A DNA stretch of 64,000 nt from G032773895 sp965248935 (lineage in GTDB: Bacteria; Pseudomonadota; Gammaproteobacteria; Pseudomonadales; Cellvibrionaceae), in assembly GCA_965248935.1 (NCBI GenBank), contig OZ252214.1:3658001-3722000 (forward strand), given 5' to 3'. The translations under genes and the position numbers were made by a program. Positions 26,692 through 36,803 of the stretch are shown here, piece by piece. Each line of letters opens with the position of its first letter. Position 1 is the stretch's first letter. The notes under the pieces were generated by a model. It worked only from the letters and a program-made list of their open reading frames with translations. It had not been told where the DNA came from and did not search any database.

Positions 26692-27486
26692 ATGATTAAC
26701 TATTTAATTGATTCCCATTGTCATTTGGATTTTAGTGATTTTGATGCTGATCGAGAATCGATTATTGCCGAATGTAAAAATAATAATATTAAGACACTTG
26801 TTATACCTGGGGTTTCTCCTGATAAAGCGGAACGTTCGTTTAAAATATTTTCTCATTTTTTCGAAATGAAATTTGCCCTTGGGTTACATCCATGGTGGAT
26901 AAATAAGTGGGTCGATAAACATTATGGGTTGGATATAGGTGGCTTAGAGAGTAGATTAAATAATTTGTGTGGGCTGTATCCGTACGTTGCTATAGGTGAA
27001 TGTGGGTTGGATAAAGCTATTTCAACTGAAATGGACATGCAAGTGGAAGTATTTAAGACTCATATTTGGGTGGCCAATAAGCAACAGCTCCCTCTTATTA
27101 TCCACTCTCGAAAAGCACATTCAAATATCCTCGAATTACTTAAAAACCAGCCCCTAAAAAAAATGTCTATTGTGCATGGTTTTGTAGGGAGTATAGATGT
27201 TGCAAGAGAATATTGGTCTCATGGGTGTTACTTAGGTATTGGGGGTTCGATTACCTATAAAAGAGCAAGTAAAACAAGGGACGCTGTGAGAAAAATGCCT
27301 TTAGAGTCTTTAGTATTAGAAACGGATTCACCGGATATGCCTTTACAAGGGCAACAGGGAAAACGCAATAGTCCAGTGAATGTTATTAAAGTAGCGAAGT
27401 GTTTGGCGGAATTAAGAAATGAGCCCTATGAAACTATTGTTGAACAGACAACAAAAAATGCGGAAGCAATTTTTAACTTGTTTTAA
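26692..27486 (+). CDS. TatD family metal-dependent hydrolase
   Basis: 264 residues, TIM-barrel amidohydrolase fold. Metal ligands are visible in DSHCHLDFSDFD at the N-terminus, IIHSRKAH in the middle, and ETDSPDMPL near the C-terminus. TatD proteins are 3'-5' DNases linked to repair and DNA degradation, and the in vivo role of individual paralogues (TatD, YcfH, YjjV) varies. This one is closest in layout to the YjjV type; that is inference. It converges on tcdA with a one-base gap. Confidence 0.9.
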   Translation: MINYLIDSHCHLDFSDFDADRESIIAECKNNNIKTLVIPGVSPDKAERSFKIFSHFFEMKFALGLHPWWINKWVDKHYGLDIGGLESRLNNLCGLYPYVAIGECGLDKAISTEMDMQVEVFKTHIWVANKQQLPLIIHSRKAHSNILELLKNQPLKKMSIVHGFVGSIDVAREYWSHGCYLGIGGSITYKRASKTRDAVRKMPLESLVLETDSPDMPLQGQQGKRNSPVNVIKVAKCLAELRNEPYETIVEQTTKNAEAIFNLF

Positions 27487-27487
27487 C

Positions 27488-28282
27488 TTATAGATTTTTT
27501 TCCAGGTAACGTTCAATCGCCTTATGGGCCGCAATAAATCCAAATGTGCCAGTGACCATGACGCTTGAGCCGAAACCGCCAGCACAATCTAATTTAACGC
27601 CCTCTTGCAGAACTTTTTTGTCCATGCATACTGTACCATCAGGTTTGGGATAGATCATTTGTTCTGTTGAATATACCGCATCCACTTTAAATTTCTTTCT
27701 TTCGCGGGAAAAATTGTATTTTTTGTAGAGAAGAGAGCGGAGTTTACTTAGCATAGGGTCGGTGTGTGTTCGATACAAATCAGATACCGTCACCTTTTGT
27801 GGGTTGATTTTGCCACCCGAAGACCCAACTGTAACCAGTCGAATTTTTTTTGCACTTGTATAGGCAACTAAGGCCGTTTTTATATGGGTCGCATCCATTG
27901 CGTCAATAATGACATGATGTTGGTCGCCTATATATTTTGGAATATTATCTTTGGTTAGAAAGTCGTATACAGTATGTACGATACATTCTGGATTAATATC
28001 CGTTAAGCGGTCACTTATGACTTGGTTCTTTTGTTTTCCTATATTTGATTGCAAAGCATGGGATTGACGATTGGTATTGGTAATGCAAATGTCATCTAGT
28101 TCAATGCAGGTAATTTCCCCTATACCGCTTCTGGCCAGTGCTTCCGCTGCCCAGGTTCCCACACCACCTAGACCTACAACAGCAATGTGTGCTTTGGATA
28201 GTGCTGTTAATGCGGCATTACCATAGAGTCGGCTTATACCAGAAAATCGTTGCGTATAGGTTTCGGAAGTGGTTGCAGACAT
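27488..28282 (-). CDS. tcdA: tRNA threonylcarbamoyladenosine dehydratase TcdA
   Basis: 264 residues of the E1-like superfamily. The ATP-binding loop is VVGLGGVGTWAAEALARSG, followed by NTNRQSHAL, the TcdA signature, and two Cys-containing segments near the C-terminus. TcdA (CsdL) cyclises the threonylcarbamoyl group on A37 of ANN-decoding tRNAs. The C-terminal helix (IAAHKAIERYL) is membrane-associated in some homologues. The call is secure. Confidence 0.95.
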   Translation of the reverse strand: MSATTSETYTQRFSGISRLYGNAALTALSKAHIAVVGLGGVGTWAAEALARSGIGEITCIELDDICITNTNRQSHALQSNIGKQKNQVISDRLTDINPECIVHTVYDFLTKDNIPKYIGDQHHVIIDAMDATHIKTALVAYTSAKKIRLVTVGSSGGKINPQKVTVSDLYRTHTDPMLSKLRSLLYKKYNFSRERKKFKVDAVYSTEQMIYPKPDGTVCMDKKVLQEGVKLDCAGGFGSSVMVTGTFGFIAAHKAIERYLEKNL

Positions 28283-28366
28283 GGGCTGTGCTCGGGGTAT
28301 TTTCTTCAGGCGGGGTTTTACCTAAGTAGGCTAGCAAGTACAAGTAGTGTTTTTAGAATGTGGGCA

Positions 28367-28765
28367 TCATTCTTGTAAGTCATGTAATAGTGAGGTATCT
28401 AGCCAGTGGCGAGCTTTGCCCAGGGAGTGAAAAATTTTGAATTGCCAACTGGGGATGATAGCAAGTGAAAGGGAGACATATTGATCGAATATTGCTATTA
28501 CCTCTTGATTATTGCTAACCAAAGCCACTTTAATACCTTTTATAGACTCTGCTGCGCCTGCTGAAATAGAGGCAATGATTTCAGCATCATCTTGCGAAAA
28601 CTCCATGCTCTTGACGTTGATACAGTCGATTAGTTGATACTTAGCCGTACTTGAACGAGTATCTCGGTAAAATTCATGCGAAGAAGAAAAAACTTCGTCA
28701 GAAGTCACATGCTCCGAAAAAGTTCGCACAATGCCTTGTCTTTCCCATGTAATAATATGTGCCAT
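28367..28765 (-). CDS. hypothetical protein, SpoIIAA-like fold suspected
   Basis: 132 residues, no signal peptide or membrane helix. An alternation of strands and helices (YQLIDCINVKSMEFSQ; IKVALVSNNQEVIAIFDQYV; WQFKIFHSLGKARHWL) resembles the SpoIIAA/STAS-like proteins that often stand alone in gammaproteobacteria. No catalytic motif. Codon use and length suggest a real gene; function is unknown. Confidence 0.6.
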   Translation of the reverse strand: MAHIITWERQGIVRTFSEHVTSDEVFSSSHEFYRDTRSSTAKYQLIDCINVKSMEFSQDDAEIIASISAGAAESIKGIKVALVSNNQEVIAIFDQYVSLSLAIIPSWQFKIFHSLGKARHWLDTSLLHDLQE

Positions 28766-29109
28766 AAGAATATTTAGAACTAAGAAGATGTTGTTTTAAT
28801 ATTGTAGTTAAGTAATTTAATTACTTTTACCTATTTTATATGGTTAGTTGTGATTGTAAATATGTAGCTGTAGTTATTATATAGTTGTCAGTAGCCCATA
28901 CCCTAAGGTTATTTTTCAGATTCTCAAGTTATAAGACAGGAAGTATAAAATAGTATGCAGTTGTTGTGTTTCTATAAAAATGAATAGGTTAAAAAACAGG
29001 TGATTTTACCAATTAAGAGAGGGATTTGGTGAGGTTTCCCTCGCTCTGAGCATCTTTTTATTCTATTGCTATACTCAAATGTATCTTTTGGGGGCCTGCG
29101 AGAATTTTC
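28766..29109. other. intergenic stretch, no gene seen
   Basis: About 345 bp of AT-rich sequence between two divergent genes. It should hold promoters for both. No repeat, terminator or RNA motif could be supported. Confidence 0.4.
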
Positions 29110-30087
29110 ATGAAAAGTATGACGAGAGTAGCGAAAGTTATCGGTGCATGTGCAACAGCATGTTTCGCATTGAATGCAACAGCAGAGAGCGAGCTTAGTA
29201 TAGTTCCTTCAATTGCTTATCAAAATAAAAGCCTAAGTTTTGACCAGAAATATTCATTTGAAGGTGCATCACTTAATGATGCTGAATTTTCGGTTGTATT
29301 GCCAGTGTTATCAGGTTCTTTAACGGTCGCCTATGACCGCTTTTTCAGTTCAATTAAATACGAAGTGACCGCCTCTCCTACCTCTACAACGACAAATGAA
29401 ACCGATCGAGCGATTGAAGATGGGATTGTTTCCAACTTAATAACGACTTCGGGTAGCCGGGTTGATGTTGAGCGAGAAGATTTTAGTTTTACTGTGGGTA
29501 TTCGAACATGGAAGTCGTTGAATTTATTTGCCGGTTATTTGAGCGGTAAAACATCATTAACTCCAGACCCTTTTTGTGCTGACCCAACATCACAAGATGG
29601 CGTCTCTGATTGTCGATCTGTTAACCGGGCCTTTCAACAATATTTTGCAGGAAGGCATGGCAATTATGATCAAAGTGATTATAAGCAGGACTATATAGAG
29701 CGAGGACCCTTTTTAGGCGTGAGTTATGGTATAGCGGCAGGTGAGGCTGGAACACTCTCTTTTAGTCTTGCGTATGCTCATATGGATGGTGAATATACGG
29801 ATAATGCTAATGATAGGGATAACCTTTGGGCTAACCCACCATTGGACCCCAATGCGACATCGACTCTATTGAAATTTAATTATGAAGGTACGACCGAAGG
29901 GCTTAGTGTAGGTGCAACCTGGACCGGCTCCCTAGGTGACTACAGCTCCTATTTTACCGATTTGCGCTATCAGCGGTATGAGATGGAAGGTGAAGACGCT
30001 ACTGGGGCCGCAGTACTGAGTGGTATTTCACTGAGAACCGTTGAGCAAATGGTTGGTCTTACTTTAGGTATTAAATTTTATTTCTAA
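29110..30087 (+). CDS. outer-membrane beta-barrel protein, unknown function
   Basis: 325 residues with a signal peptide ending near residue 25 (ALNATA). The rest alternates aromatic and polar residues in strands and ends LGIKFYF, the terminal aromatic signature read by the Bam complex. A loop with CADPTSQDGVSDC could be disulfide-closed. No family name was recognised. It is followed by the 3' end of a convergent kinase gene. Confidence 0.7.
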   Translation: MKSMTRVAKVIGACATACFALNATAESELSIVPSIAYQNKSLSFDQKYSFEGASLNDAEFSVVLPVLSGSLTVAYDRFFSSIKYEVTASPTSTTTNETDRAIEDGIVSNLITTSGSRVDVEREDFSFTVGIRTWKSLNLFAGYLSGKTSLTPDPFCADPTSQDGVSDCRSVNRAFQQYFAGRHGNYDQSDYKQDYIERGPFLGVSYGIAAGEAGTLSFSLAYAHMDGEYTDNANDRDNLWANPPLDPNATSTLLKFNYEGTTEGLSVGATWTGSLGDYSSYFTDLRYQRYEMEGEDATGAAVLSGISLRTVEQMVGLTLGIKFYF

Positions 30088-30126
30088 TTTTTTGGGGCTA
30101 TTACTCTTTATTAGAAACCTTCTCTA

Positions 30127-32613
30127 TTAGAAACCACCTGTAATTACACGTTTTTTCTTTGTTTTCTTATTGCTTTTCTGGGCTAGTTGTAAATTCAATA
30201 TTCTATCGCTTGGCCATTTGATGTCCGCTGAGTCTGAGAAATATTGATCGAGTAGCGTTTCATCTTTTAAACTAGCCAGTTTTGTAATTGAGGAGACATA
30301 CTCCTCTTCAAGTAGTTCTATGGTTTTTGTGGATAACGGGTTGTTGGGGTCCAAACTATCGGCTTTTTGAATTAGTGCGTAGGCGTCTATAAGTTCAGTT
30401 CGTTTTGTTGTGAGATCGTCCGATTTTTTACTGAGTTGCTGAGCCGATAAAAGTAGTTTTTTTGCTTCTTTTGATGCTTTATCTTTATTGTTAAGTAGAG
30501 TGTTTAACGTAAAAACATTCTTATTGTTTGGTGATTTTTTCTTTAAGGTATTGATCTTTTTCTTTGCGAGTGAAAATTCATGGTTTTCTATTGCAAGTCG
30601 AATATTTTCTTCGTCAAACTTATTGGCTTCTAGGATACCTAATTTTGCCATTTTGTTATTTGGGTCAATATTCAATAATTGCGAATATATTTTTCTTCGG
30701 TTTTGATTGCTTGCATAGGTTAATTCTATACTGGAGATTTTTTTTGCTTGAGCAATAAGCCGATTTTTCTTGCGCGAGGTGTTTTCTGTTTTTGTGGCTA
30801 TTGTAAGCTTTTCTTTAAGTTGATTTATAGCTTCTTTATCATAAGAGTATTTTTGCAGTGTTTCTAGGTTTTCTCGCGCTTTAGAAAGTTTATTTTTATC
30901 GATATTTGTTTCTGTTTCATTGGTTAGGTTGGTGAATATTTGGCCAATCAGTTTATTGGCTTTTGTATTTTCTGGTTCAATGCTGAGAACTTGTCGTAAG
31001 TTAGTATAGGCTGTTTCTGAAAATCCATTGTTGTTTGCAAGGTCTTCTTCGGCCAAATTAATGAGAGTTTCAATTTTTCTATCACGAAATTGTTTGGTTA
31101 GGTTACTTTGTGTGGCTTCAGTTCTAAGTTGTTGGATTTCTACTCGAAGGTTTCTAAGTTCAATGGAAGCGGGTGTAAGTTGCTGCGCATAATCCCGATA
31201 GGACTCAGCCTGTTTTAAATTCCCTTCGCTAACCGCTTGTCTGGTTAAGTCGATATATTGTTTGCCCAATTTATTGAGTAACGCTTTTGCCCGAGTATTA
31301 TCGGCTTCCAGTTGTAATACGCTCCTAAGGCTGGCGATGACCTCGTCCATGGCTAAATAGTTGGATAGGTCTAAACCAATACTGCTTTGCGTTGCGAAGG
31401 TGAGTAGTTCATCAATCTTGTTTTGTCTTTGTACTTGTGCAACGTGAATTTTAGCTTCCGCTTCCGCTCGTTCTTTGGGGGCTAAGTAGAATTCTTCGTA
31501 GCCAAGGTAACTGAGAGCGGCAATGGCTATAAAGGATACTAAGGAAATTGCACGGCGGTTATTTCTGGCTCGGCGGGCTCGCGCTTCGGCTGAGAAGTCT
31601 TTTATTGTCGCTTTGGCGCTACTGAGGACTTTGGTGATGTCTTCGTCGTCATCTTGTTGAACAGATTGTTGTTTTTTAGATAATTGGACACGTGTTGCAT
31701 CCGATAAGGAACTATCGCCATGAAATGAGCTATGTAACTGGGTTGCTTCTTCCGATATACGTTTTGCTAAACGTGTTTTTTGTTGAGCCATAACATTTTT
31801 TATCTGAGGCTCAAGCTGTGCTAAATGGCCAATTAGACCACTTGCTCTGGAGTATCTATTTTGCGGCTTTTTGGCTAAACATTTATCGATCAGAGGTTGA
31901 AACACGGAAAGATGGGTGGGTAATGGAGGAGGAGGGTCTTTAACGTGTTTCATTAGCACGCTAATGTCAGACTCTCCGATGAAAGGCACATCTCCGGTTA
32001 ACAGCTCATAGAACATAATGCCTAAGCTATAGATATCTGAACGCTCATCTAGCTCTCTACCCTGGGCTTGCTCAGGGCTCATGTAAGATGTTGTACCGAC
32101 AACGACCCCAGTTTGAGTCATTTTGCTCTTAGAGTTGTTTTTTTGTTTGACAATGCCAAAATCGAGTATCACGGGGTCACCGTTTTCCCTGAACATGATA
32201 TTGTCAGGTTTGATGTCTCGATGAACGAAGCCTTTTTCTCCTGCGAAGTCCAACCCTGCGGCGACGCCCGCAATAATTTTAACGGCTTGCCTTAAGGGGG
32301 GGTCGTTTTCCATCAGGTCTTTAAGGCTGCCTCCCTTCATATGTTCCATGGCAATATAAAATTGACCTTGGTGTTCTCCGACATCAAAAACGGGCACAAT
32401 ATTGGGGTGGGAAAGCTGCGCGATCACTTGCGCCTCTTGGATAAAACGCTTTGCCCAAACATTGTCTTCACCAAGGTGGCTAGACATCACCTTAAGCGCG
32501 ACTTTCCGCTTCATGCTGTCTTGAGTTGCCAAGTAGACGGTCGCCATGCCGCCACGGCCTAATTGACCTTCTGTTGTATATCCGGGAATTTGGGGGAGGG
32601 CTCCCTGGTTCAT
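30127..32613 (-). CDS. serine/threonine protein kinase with periplasmic TPR-like tail
   Basis: 828 residues. Hanks-type kinase domain at about 8-270: glycine loop GRGGMATVYLA, VALKVM lysine, VHRDIKPDNIMF catalytic loop, LDFGIVK and GTTSYMSPEQAQG. All catalytic residues are present. One membrane helix follows near 350-370 (ISLVSFIAIAALSYLGY), then about 450 residues of repeated helical, lysine-rich sequence with TPR-like spacing, predicted periplasmic. This is the PknB-like layout with a helical sensor in place of PASTA repeats. No phosphatase or FHA gene is adjacent. A 12-bp triple repeat lies just upstream of the start. Confidence 0.9.
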   Translation of the reverse strand: MNQGALPQIPGYTTEGQLGRGGMATVYLATQDSMKRKVALKVMSSHLGEDNVWAKRFIQEAQVIAQLSHPNIVPVFDVGEHQGQFYIAMEHMKGGSLKDLMENDPPLRQAVKIIAGVAAGLDFAGEKGFVHRDIKPDNIMFRENGDPVILDFGIVKQKNNSKSKMTQTGVVVGTTSYMSPEQAQGRELDERSDIYSLGIMFYELLTGDVPFIGESDISVLMKHVKDPPPPLPTHLSVFQPLIDKCLAKKPQNRYSRASGLIGHLAQLEPQIKNVMAQQKTRLAKRISEEATQLHSSFHGDSSLSDATRVQLSKKQQSVQQDDDEDITKVLSSAKATIKDFSAEARARRARNNRRAISLVSFIAIAALSYLGYEEFYLAPKERAEAEAKIHVAQVQRQNKIDELLTFATQSSIGLDLSNYLAMDEVIASLRSVLQLEADNTRAKALLNKLGKQYIDLTRQAVSEGNLKQAESYRDYAQQLTPASIELRNLRVEIQQLRTEATQSNLTKQFRDRKIETLINLAEEDLANNNGFSETAYTNLRQVLSIEPENTKANKLIGQIFTNLTNETETNIDKNKLSKARENLETLQKYSYDKEAINQLKEKLTIATKTENTSRKKNRLIAQAKKISSIELTYASNQNRRKIYSQLLNIDPNNKMAKLGILEANKFDEENIRLAIENHEFSLAKKKINTLKKKSPNNKNVFTLNTLLNNKDKASKEAKKLLLSAQQLSKKSDDLTTKRTELIDAYALIQKADSLDPNNPLSTKTIELLEEEYVSSITKLASLKDETLLDQYFSDSADIKWPSDRILNLQLAQKSNKKTKKKRVITGGF

Positions 32614-32686
32614 TGTGGATCTTCCTCAATTGTCCAAATCAAAGGTTGTGCATTATGACGGCACTTATCACTGGCATGTCAACTGG

Positions 32687-32722
32687 TAGTGCCATAAGTA
32701 GTGCCATAAGTAGTGCCATAAA
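32687..32722. repeat. three 12-bp tandem repeats upstream of the kinase gene
   Basis: Three adjacent copies of TAGTGCCATAAG, the last with one change. They lie between the tesA stop and the kinase start, in the likely kinase promoter region, so copy-number change could alter spacing. Confidence 0.95.
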
Positions 32723-32795
32723 AAGTTTAGCAAATGGTTGGGCGAACCTCAGGAAGAATTACCAGGAAACCGATGAGTTCCAAAGATACGGCATC

Positions 32796-33479
32796 TTAGA
32801 GGGCAAGTAGTGGTTTAAGTATTGGCCATAGATTGTCGAGTATAGCAGCTTGAGCATTGGCCTTAGGGTGTAAACCGTCTTGTTGCATATATTCGCTGTT
32901 TCCCGCAAGCCCTCTTAACATAAAGGGCAAGTAGGCTACCGAATGACGCTTGGCAAGCTTTTGGTATTGATTAAAAAATGGCTTGGTATACCTCTCCCCT
33001 CTATTGGGCGGTAAACGATTCCCTATAAGTAAGACTTTGGCGCCTGTTGATTGGGCAAAAATGATCAGTTTATCCAGATTGGAGGTAATGTAATGAATGG
33101 GCTTACCTTGCAGCCCATCGTTTGCGCCTAACTCAATAATCACCAGTTGTGACTTATGCTTTTCTAATAGGCCGGGCAATCGTTGCAGGCCATTAGACGT
33201 TGTCGCGCCGCCAAGTGAGGCATTAATAATCTCAATACCGGGCACTCGCTTGCGGAGCAGATTAACCCAGCCTTTTTCTAAGGGTATATTGTAAGCGGCG
33301 CTTAAACTATCCCCTAGAACTAATATGTTGGTGATGGCTTGGGTTTTTGAGGGGCTGGAGAATGCCTGCGGTATAAAAGTAAGGGTACACATTATTAATA
33401 AGGAAAAAATAGTGTTGTTCGCCAACCGCAGGAGCTTGCGTGTGTGGAAAAATATGAAGGTTTTAGGAAAGTAATTCAT
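32796..33479 (-). CDS. tesA: arylesterase / acyl-CoA thioesterase TesA, GDSL family
   Basis: 227 residues with an N-terminal signal or anchor segment. SGNH hydrolase blocks are complete: LVLGDSLSAAYN (nucleophile Ser), GGATTSNGL, IELGANDGLQG and DGLHPKANAQA (Asp and His). It hydrolyses thioesters and esters in the periplasm. Divergent from an ABC transporter pair, the common tesA-ybbA-ybbP arrangement, which supports the assignment. Confidence 0.94.
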   Translation of the reverse strand: MNYFPKTFIFFHTRKLLRLANNTIFSLLIMCTLTFIPQAFSSPSKTQAITNILVLGDSLSAAYNIPLEKGWVNLLRKRVPGIEIINASLGGATTSNGLQRLPGLLEKHKSQLVIIELGANDGLQGKPIHYITSNLDKLIIFAQSTGAKVLLIGNRLPPNRGERYTKPFFNQYQKLAKRHSVAYLPFMLRGLAGNSEYMQQDGLHPKANAQAAILDNLWPILKPLLAL

Positions 33480-33563
33480 CTTTTTGATGTTGCCGTTTAA
33501 TGAGTATGAACAGACCTTAAGCTGTTTATTACTGAAGAGATAATATTGTATTTGGAGAGTACC

Positions 33564-34232
33564 ATGATCACTACCAAAAACCTCTGTCAGAGTGTGCCAG
33601 TCTTTGATGGGGCTTTGGCTATCCTGAAAGATATTTCATTAGAAATCAAGCGGGGGGAATCGGTTGCTATTGTTGGTGAATCCGGTGCGGGGAAGTCCAC
33701 ATTGCTTGGGATGCTAGCAGGGTTGGATACGCCAAGCTCAGGAGAGGTTTTTCTCAATGGCAGCGAAATTACCCAGCTAAATGAAGAGCAGCGATCCATA
33801 TTACGGGGTAAATATGTATCGTTTGTATTTCAAAATTTTCAACTATTAGATAGCTTAACCGCTCTAGAAAACGTTGTATTGCCCTTAGAGGTAAAGGGCG
33901 TTTTGGGTGCGGAAGAGGCTGCAAAAAAATATATTGAACGGGTGGGCCTTAAAGAACGAATAAAACATTACCCTAAGCAACTTTCTGGTGGTGAACAACA
34001 ACGGGTGGCTTTAGCCCGAGCGTTTGCTTGTGAAGCCCCTATTCTTTTTGCGGATGAGCCAACAGGAAACTTAGATACAGAAACCGGAGAGAAAATCTCT
34101 AATTTACTTTTTGATATGAACCGGGAATCCAAGGCTACTCTTGTGCTTGTGACACACGATATGGCTTTAGCTACACGCTGTGAGAGGCAGTTGGTTATGA
34201 GGGCAGGCAGGATTACTGAGGGGGGGTTATGA
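33564..34232 (+). CDS. ABC transporter ATP-binding protein, YbbA-like
   Basis: 222 residues from the ATG that follows a GGAGAG ribosome-binding site; the longer frame adds six residues. Walker A GESGAGKST, signature LSGGEQQRVALARA, Walker B ILFADEP and the H-loop THD are all present. It belongs to the LolD/MacB type that powers mechanotransmission exporters rather than importers. It overlaps the permease gene by four bases and is divergent from tesA. Substrate unknown. Confidence 0.93.
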   Translation: MITTKNLCQSVPVFDGALAILKDISLEIKRGESVAIVGESGAGKSTLLGMLAGLDTPSSGEVFLNGSEITQLNEEQRSILRGKYVSFVFQNFQLLDSLTALENVVLPLEVKGVLGAEEAAKKYIERVGLKERIKHYPKQLSGGEQQRVALARAFACEAPILFADEPTGNLDTETGEKISNLLFDMNRESKATLVLVTHDMALATRCERQLVMRAGRITEGGL

Positions 34233-36742
34233 AACAAGGAATTATGAAGCAAGGAGTACTGAAAAGTGGCCTCTTATTGTTGTGGCGAGATTGGAAAAGC
34301 GGTGAGTTAACGTTACTTGCTATCTCCGTTTTACTTGCCATAGCGACTATGACAAGTATTGGCTTGTTTACTAATCGAATTGAACATTCAATTGAAGAGG
34401 AGGCAACACATTTTCTTGCTGCCGACGCACAGATTAGAGGCTCAATTCCTATTCCTGATCATTGGCACGACCTTGCCGTTGACCTCAATGTGGATATTGC
34501 ACAAACAATAAGTTTTAGTGCAATGGCTTTTGCGGGGGAATATATGCAGTTGGCTTCAATAAAAGCTGTCAGCAGTGGCTACCCGTTGAAGGGCGCTTTG
34601 GGTGTATCAACAGAGCCTTATGGAAAAATTGAAACTGTGCAAGAGGCTCCTTTGCCTGGTGAGGCTTGGTTGGTTTCCAGGTTATTTTCCGCATTGAATA
34701 TTTCTGTTGGTGATAAAATTGATATTGGCAATGTTCGATTAAAAGTAGCTAAAGTTCTTGTTAAAGAACCCGATAGCGCTCAAGCTTTTTTTGGTGTCTC
34801 CCCCAGAATTATAATAAATGAAGCCGATATTTCTAAAACGGGTGCGGTTAGAAAAGGCAGTCGTATTCATTATGCTTGGATGCTAAAAGGCGATTCGCAT
34901 AAGATCGAAAAATTGAAAAATGGCCTTAAAAATGAAATGGGCCATCATTTTCGGTGGGTGGGTGTGAAGGATGGAAATAAAGGTATTTCCGATGCCTTAT
35001 CTAGAGCCGAAAATTTTTTATTACTTGCCGGTTGCTTAAGTATCGTATTGTTGGGAATGGCTATTGCTATGTCGTCTCGGCGTTATGCTAATTCTAAATC
35101 TTCGCAAGTTGCGTTACTTAAAACGTTTGGTAGAAGACCTAAAGATATTCTGCTTATTTACGGTTTCAATTTGTTTGTGCTTGGCTGTGTTGGTTTTGCA
35201 GGTGGAGCCATTTTAGGGTGGTTGTTACATCAAATTATTCTTTATACGTTGGGCTCTATTTTGCCGGGAGAGTTAGAGCCAGCCTCTTATTCGGCTTATT
35301 TTTCAGGTGGGTTTGCCGGGTTTGTTGCATTGATTGCTTTTGCTGGTCCTCCGTTTTTGTCTTTATATCGTGTTTCACCTAATAAGATATTAAGCAGTCA
35401 AACAGAAAATGTGAGCGTGAGTAAAGCTTTCTCACTTGGTTTTGGTTTTTTAGCTATTTATGGGTTGGTATATTGGTATTCTGGCAGCGTGCGTTTATCG
35501 TCGATTTTGTTAGCTGGAAGTGTGCTTGCCTGTGCTGGTATTGCGGTTATTTCGTTTTTATTGTTAAAAACGAGCCGAGTATTTGCCAATATTAAATCGA
35601 AGGCATGGCGATTAGGTGTGCTAAGCCTGCAGAGGCATAAGCAGCTTAATATGATGCAAATTGTTGTTTTTTCAGTTCTATTTATGTTGTTGTTTATACT
35701 TGTTGCCGTGCGGACCAACCTTATTTCTCAATGGCAAAATCAACTGCCTGAAAATACCCCCAATCATTTTTTATTTAATGTGTTTTCTAATGAAAAAAAT
35801 GAAATAAATGAGTTCTTCCGCCAGCGTAATATTGATTACAGTGCCTTCTACCCTATGGCGAGGGGAAGAATTATTGAGGTGGCAGGTATGCCTATTGCCG
35901 ATATTGTAAAAAATTACCGTGGTTCGATGAATTATAAGCGAGAGCTGAATTTAACTTGGTCGAAAAACTTTGGCAAAGACAATGAAGTTACTTCGGGAGA
36001 GCCTTGGTTAGAAGAGGGTATATTGATTGGAAAGTCGTATGCTTCTGTTGAGCAGGAGTACGCAAAAGGACTAGGGATTGAAGTAGGGGATCAGCTCAAA
36101 ATAAGTGTGGCTGGGTCTGAATTTTTTTCTGAAGTGAGAAGTATACGCTCCGTTCAATGGGATTCTATGAACCCCAATTTTTTTATTATTTTTAATCAAC
36201 CTATTGTTGATAATGAAGGTATAAATTGGTTGACAAGTTTTTATCTCACGGATTCACAAAAACCATTTCTCAATGCGTTAAGTCGGCGTTTCCCAACGGT
36301 GACGTTTATTGAGGTGGATCAGATGATTAAGCAGGTACAAAGCATTATTAGCAAGGTATCCCTTGTTGTGGAGTTTATTCTGTTGCTTGTGCTGGTGGCG
36401 GGAATACTGGTGCTTATAACAAGTGTTCAAGCAACTCTCGATATACGTATTCGTGAAAGCGCTGTATTGCGGGCATTGGGTGCGCAGAAGTCCTTGGTTT
36501 CTAGGGCTTTATTGGTCGAGTTCTCTGTATTGGGCGGATTGGCGGGCACATTAGCTGTGATTGGCGCTGAAACCTGCTTGTATTTTTTGCATTCCAAGGT
36601 CTTTAACTTGGCGTTCTTCTTTAGTATGGAGTATTGGCTTATTGGGCCGGTAATAGGCGTTTTACTGATCGGCGGCATCGGCTTTTTGTCTACTCGAAAA
36701 GTGAGCCAAATACCGCCGTTGGCGGTATTGTCTAAAGTCTAA
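34229..36742 (+). CDS. ABC transporter permease, YbbP-like (FtsX fold)
   Basis: 837 residues with two MacB-like periplasmic parts and about ten membrane helices, the double FtsX-domain layout of YbbP. The first helix is TLLAISVLLAIATMTSIGLF and the last FtsX domain has DIRIRESAVLRALGAQKSLV. With its ATPase it forms an inner-membrane exporter or lipid/protein-remodelling complex of unsettled function. The start region carries an imperfect 15-bp tandem duplication (MKQGI, MKQGV), so either of two ATGs could be used. Confidence 0.92.
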   Translation: MKQGIMKQGVLKSGLLLLWRDWKSGELTLLAISVLLAIATMTSIGLFTNRIEHSIEEEATHFLAADAQIRGSIPIPDHWHDLAVDLNVDIAQTISFSAMAFAGEYMQLASIKAVSSGYPLKGALGVSTEPYGKIETVQEAPLPGEAWLVSRLFSALNISVGDKIDIGNVRLKVAKVLVKEPDSAQAFFGVSPRIIINEADISKTGAVRKGSRIHYAWMLKGDSHKIEKLKNGLKNEMGHHFRWVGVKDGNKGISDALSRAENFLLLAGCLSIVLLGMAIAMSSRRYANSKSSQVALLKTFGRRPKDILLIYGFNLFVLGCVGFAGGAILGWLLHQIILYTLGSILPGELEPASYSAYFSGGFAGFVALIAFAGPPFLSLYRVSPNKILSSQTENVSVSKAFSLGFGFLAIYGLVYWYSGSVRLSSILLAGSVLACAGIAVISFLLLKTSRVFANIKSKAWRLGVLSLQRHKQLNMMQIVVFSVLFMLLFILVAVRTNLISQWQNQLPENTPNHFLFNVFSNEKNEINEFFRQRNIDYSAFYPMARGRIIEVAGMPIADIVKNYRGSMNYKRELNLTWSKNFGKDNEVTSGEPWLEEGILIGKSYASVEQEYAKGLGIEVGDQLKISVAGSEFFSEVRSIRSVQWDSMNPNFFIIFNQPIVDNEGINWLTSFYLTDSQKPFLNALSRRFPTVTFIEVDQMIKQVQSIISKVSLVVEFILLLVLVAGILVLITSVQATLDIRIRESAVLRALGAQKSLVSRALLVEFSVLGGLAGTLAVIGAETCLYFLHSKVFNLAFFFSMEYWLIGPVIGVLLIGGIGFLSTRKVSQIPPLAVLSKV

Positions 36743-36760
36743 AGCTTAGGCGTTGATAGG

Positions 36761-36790
36761 CACTAGGTTACCGAAAAGGGTAACCTAGTG
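36761..36790. terminator. hairpin between convergent genes
   Basis: CACTAGGTTACC and GGTAACCTAGTG pair perfectly over 12 bp with a short loop. No U tract on either side, so it may act as a weak terminator or 3' stability hairpin for both convergent transcripts. Confidence 0.6.
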
Positions 36791-36803
36791 AAGATCGATT
36801 TTA

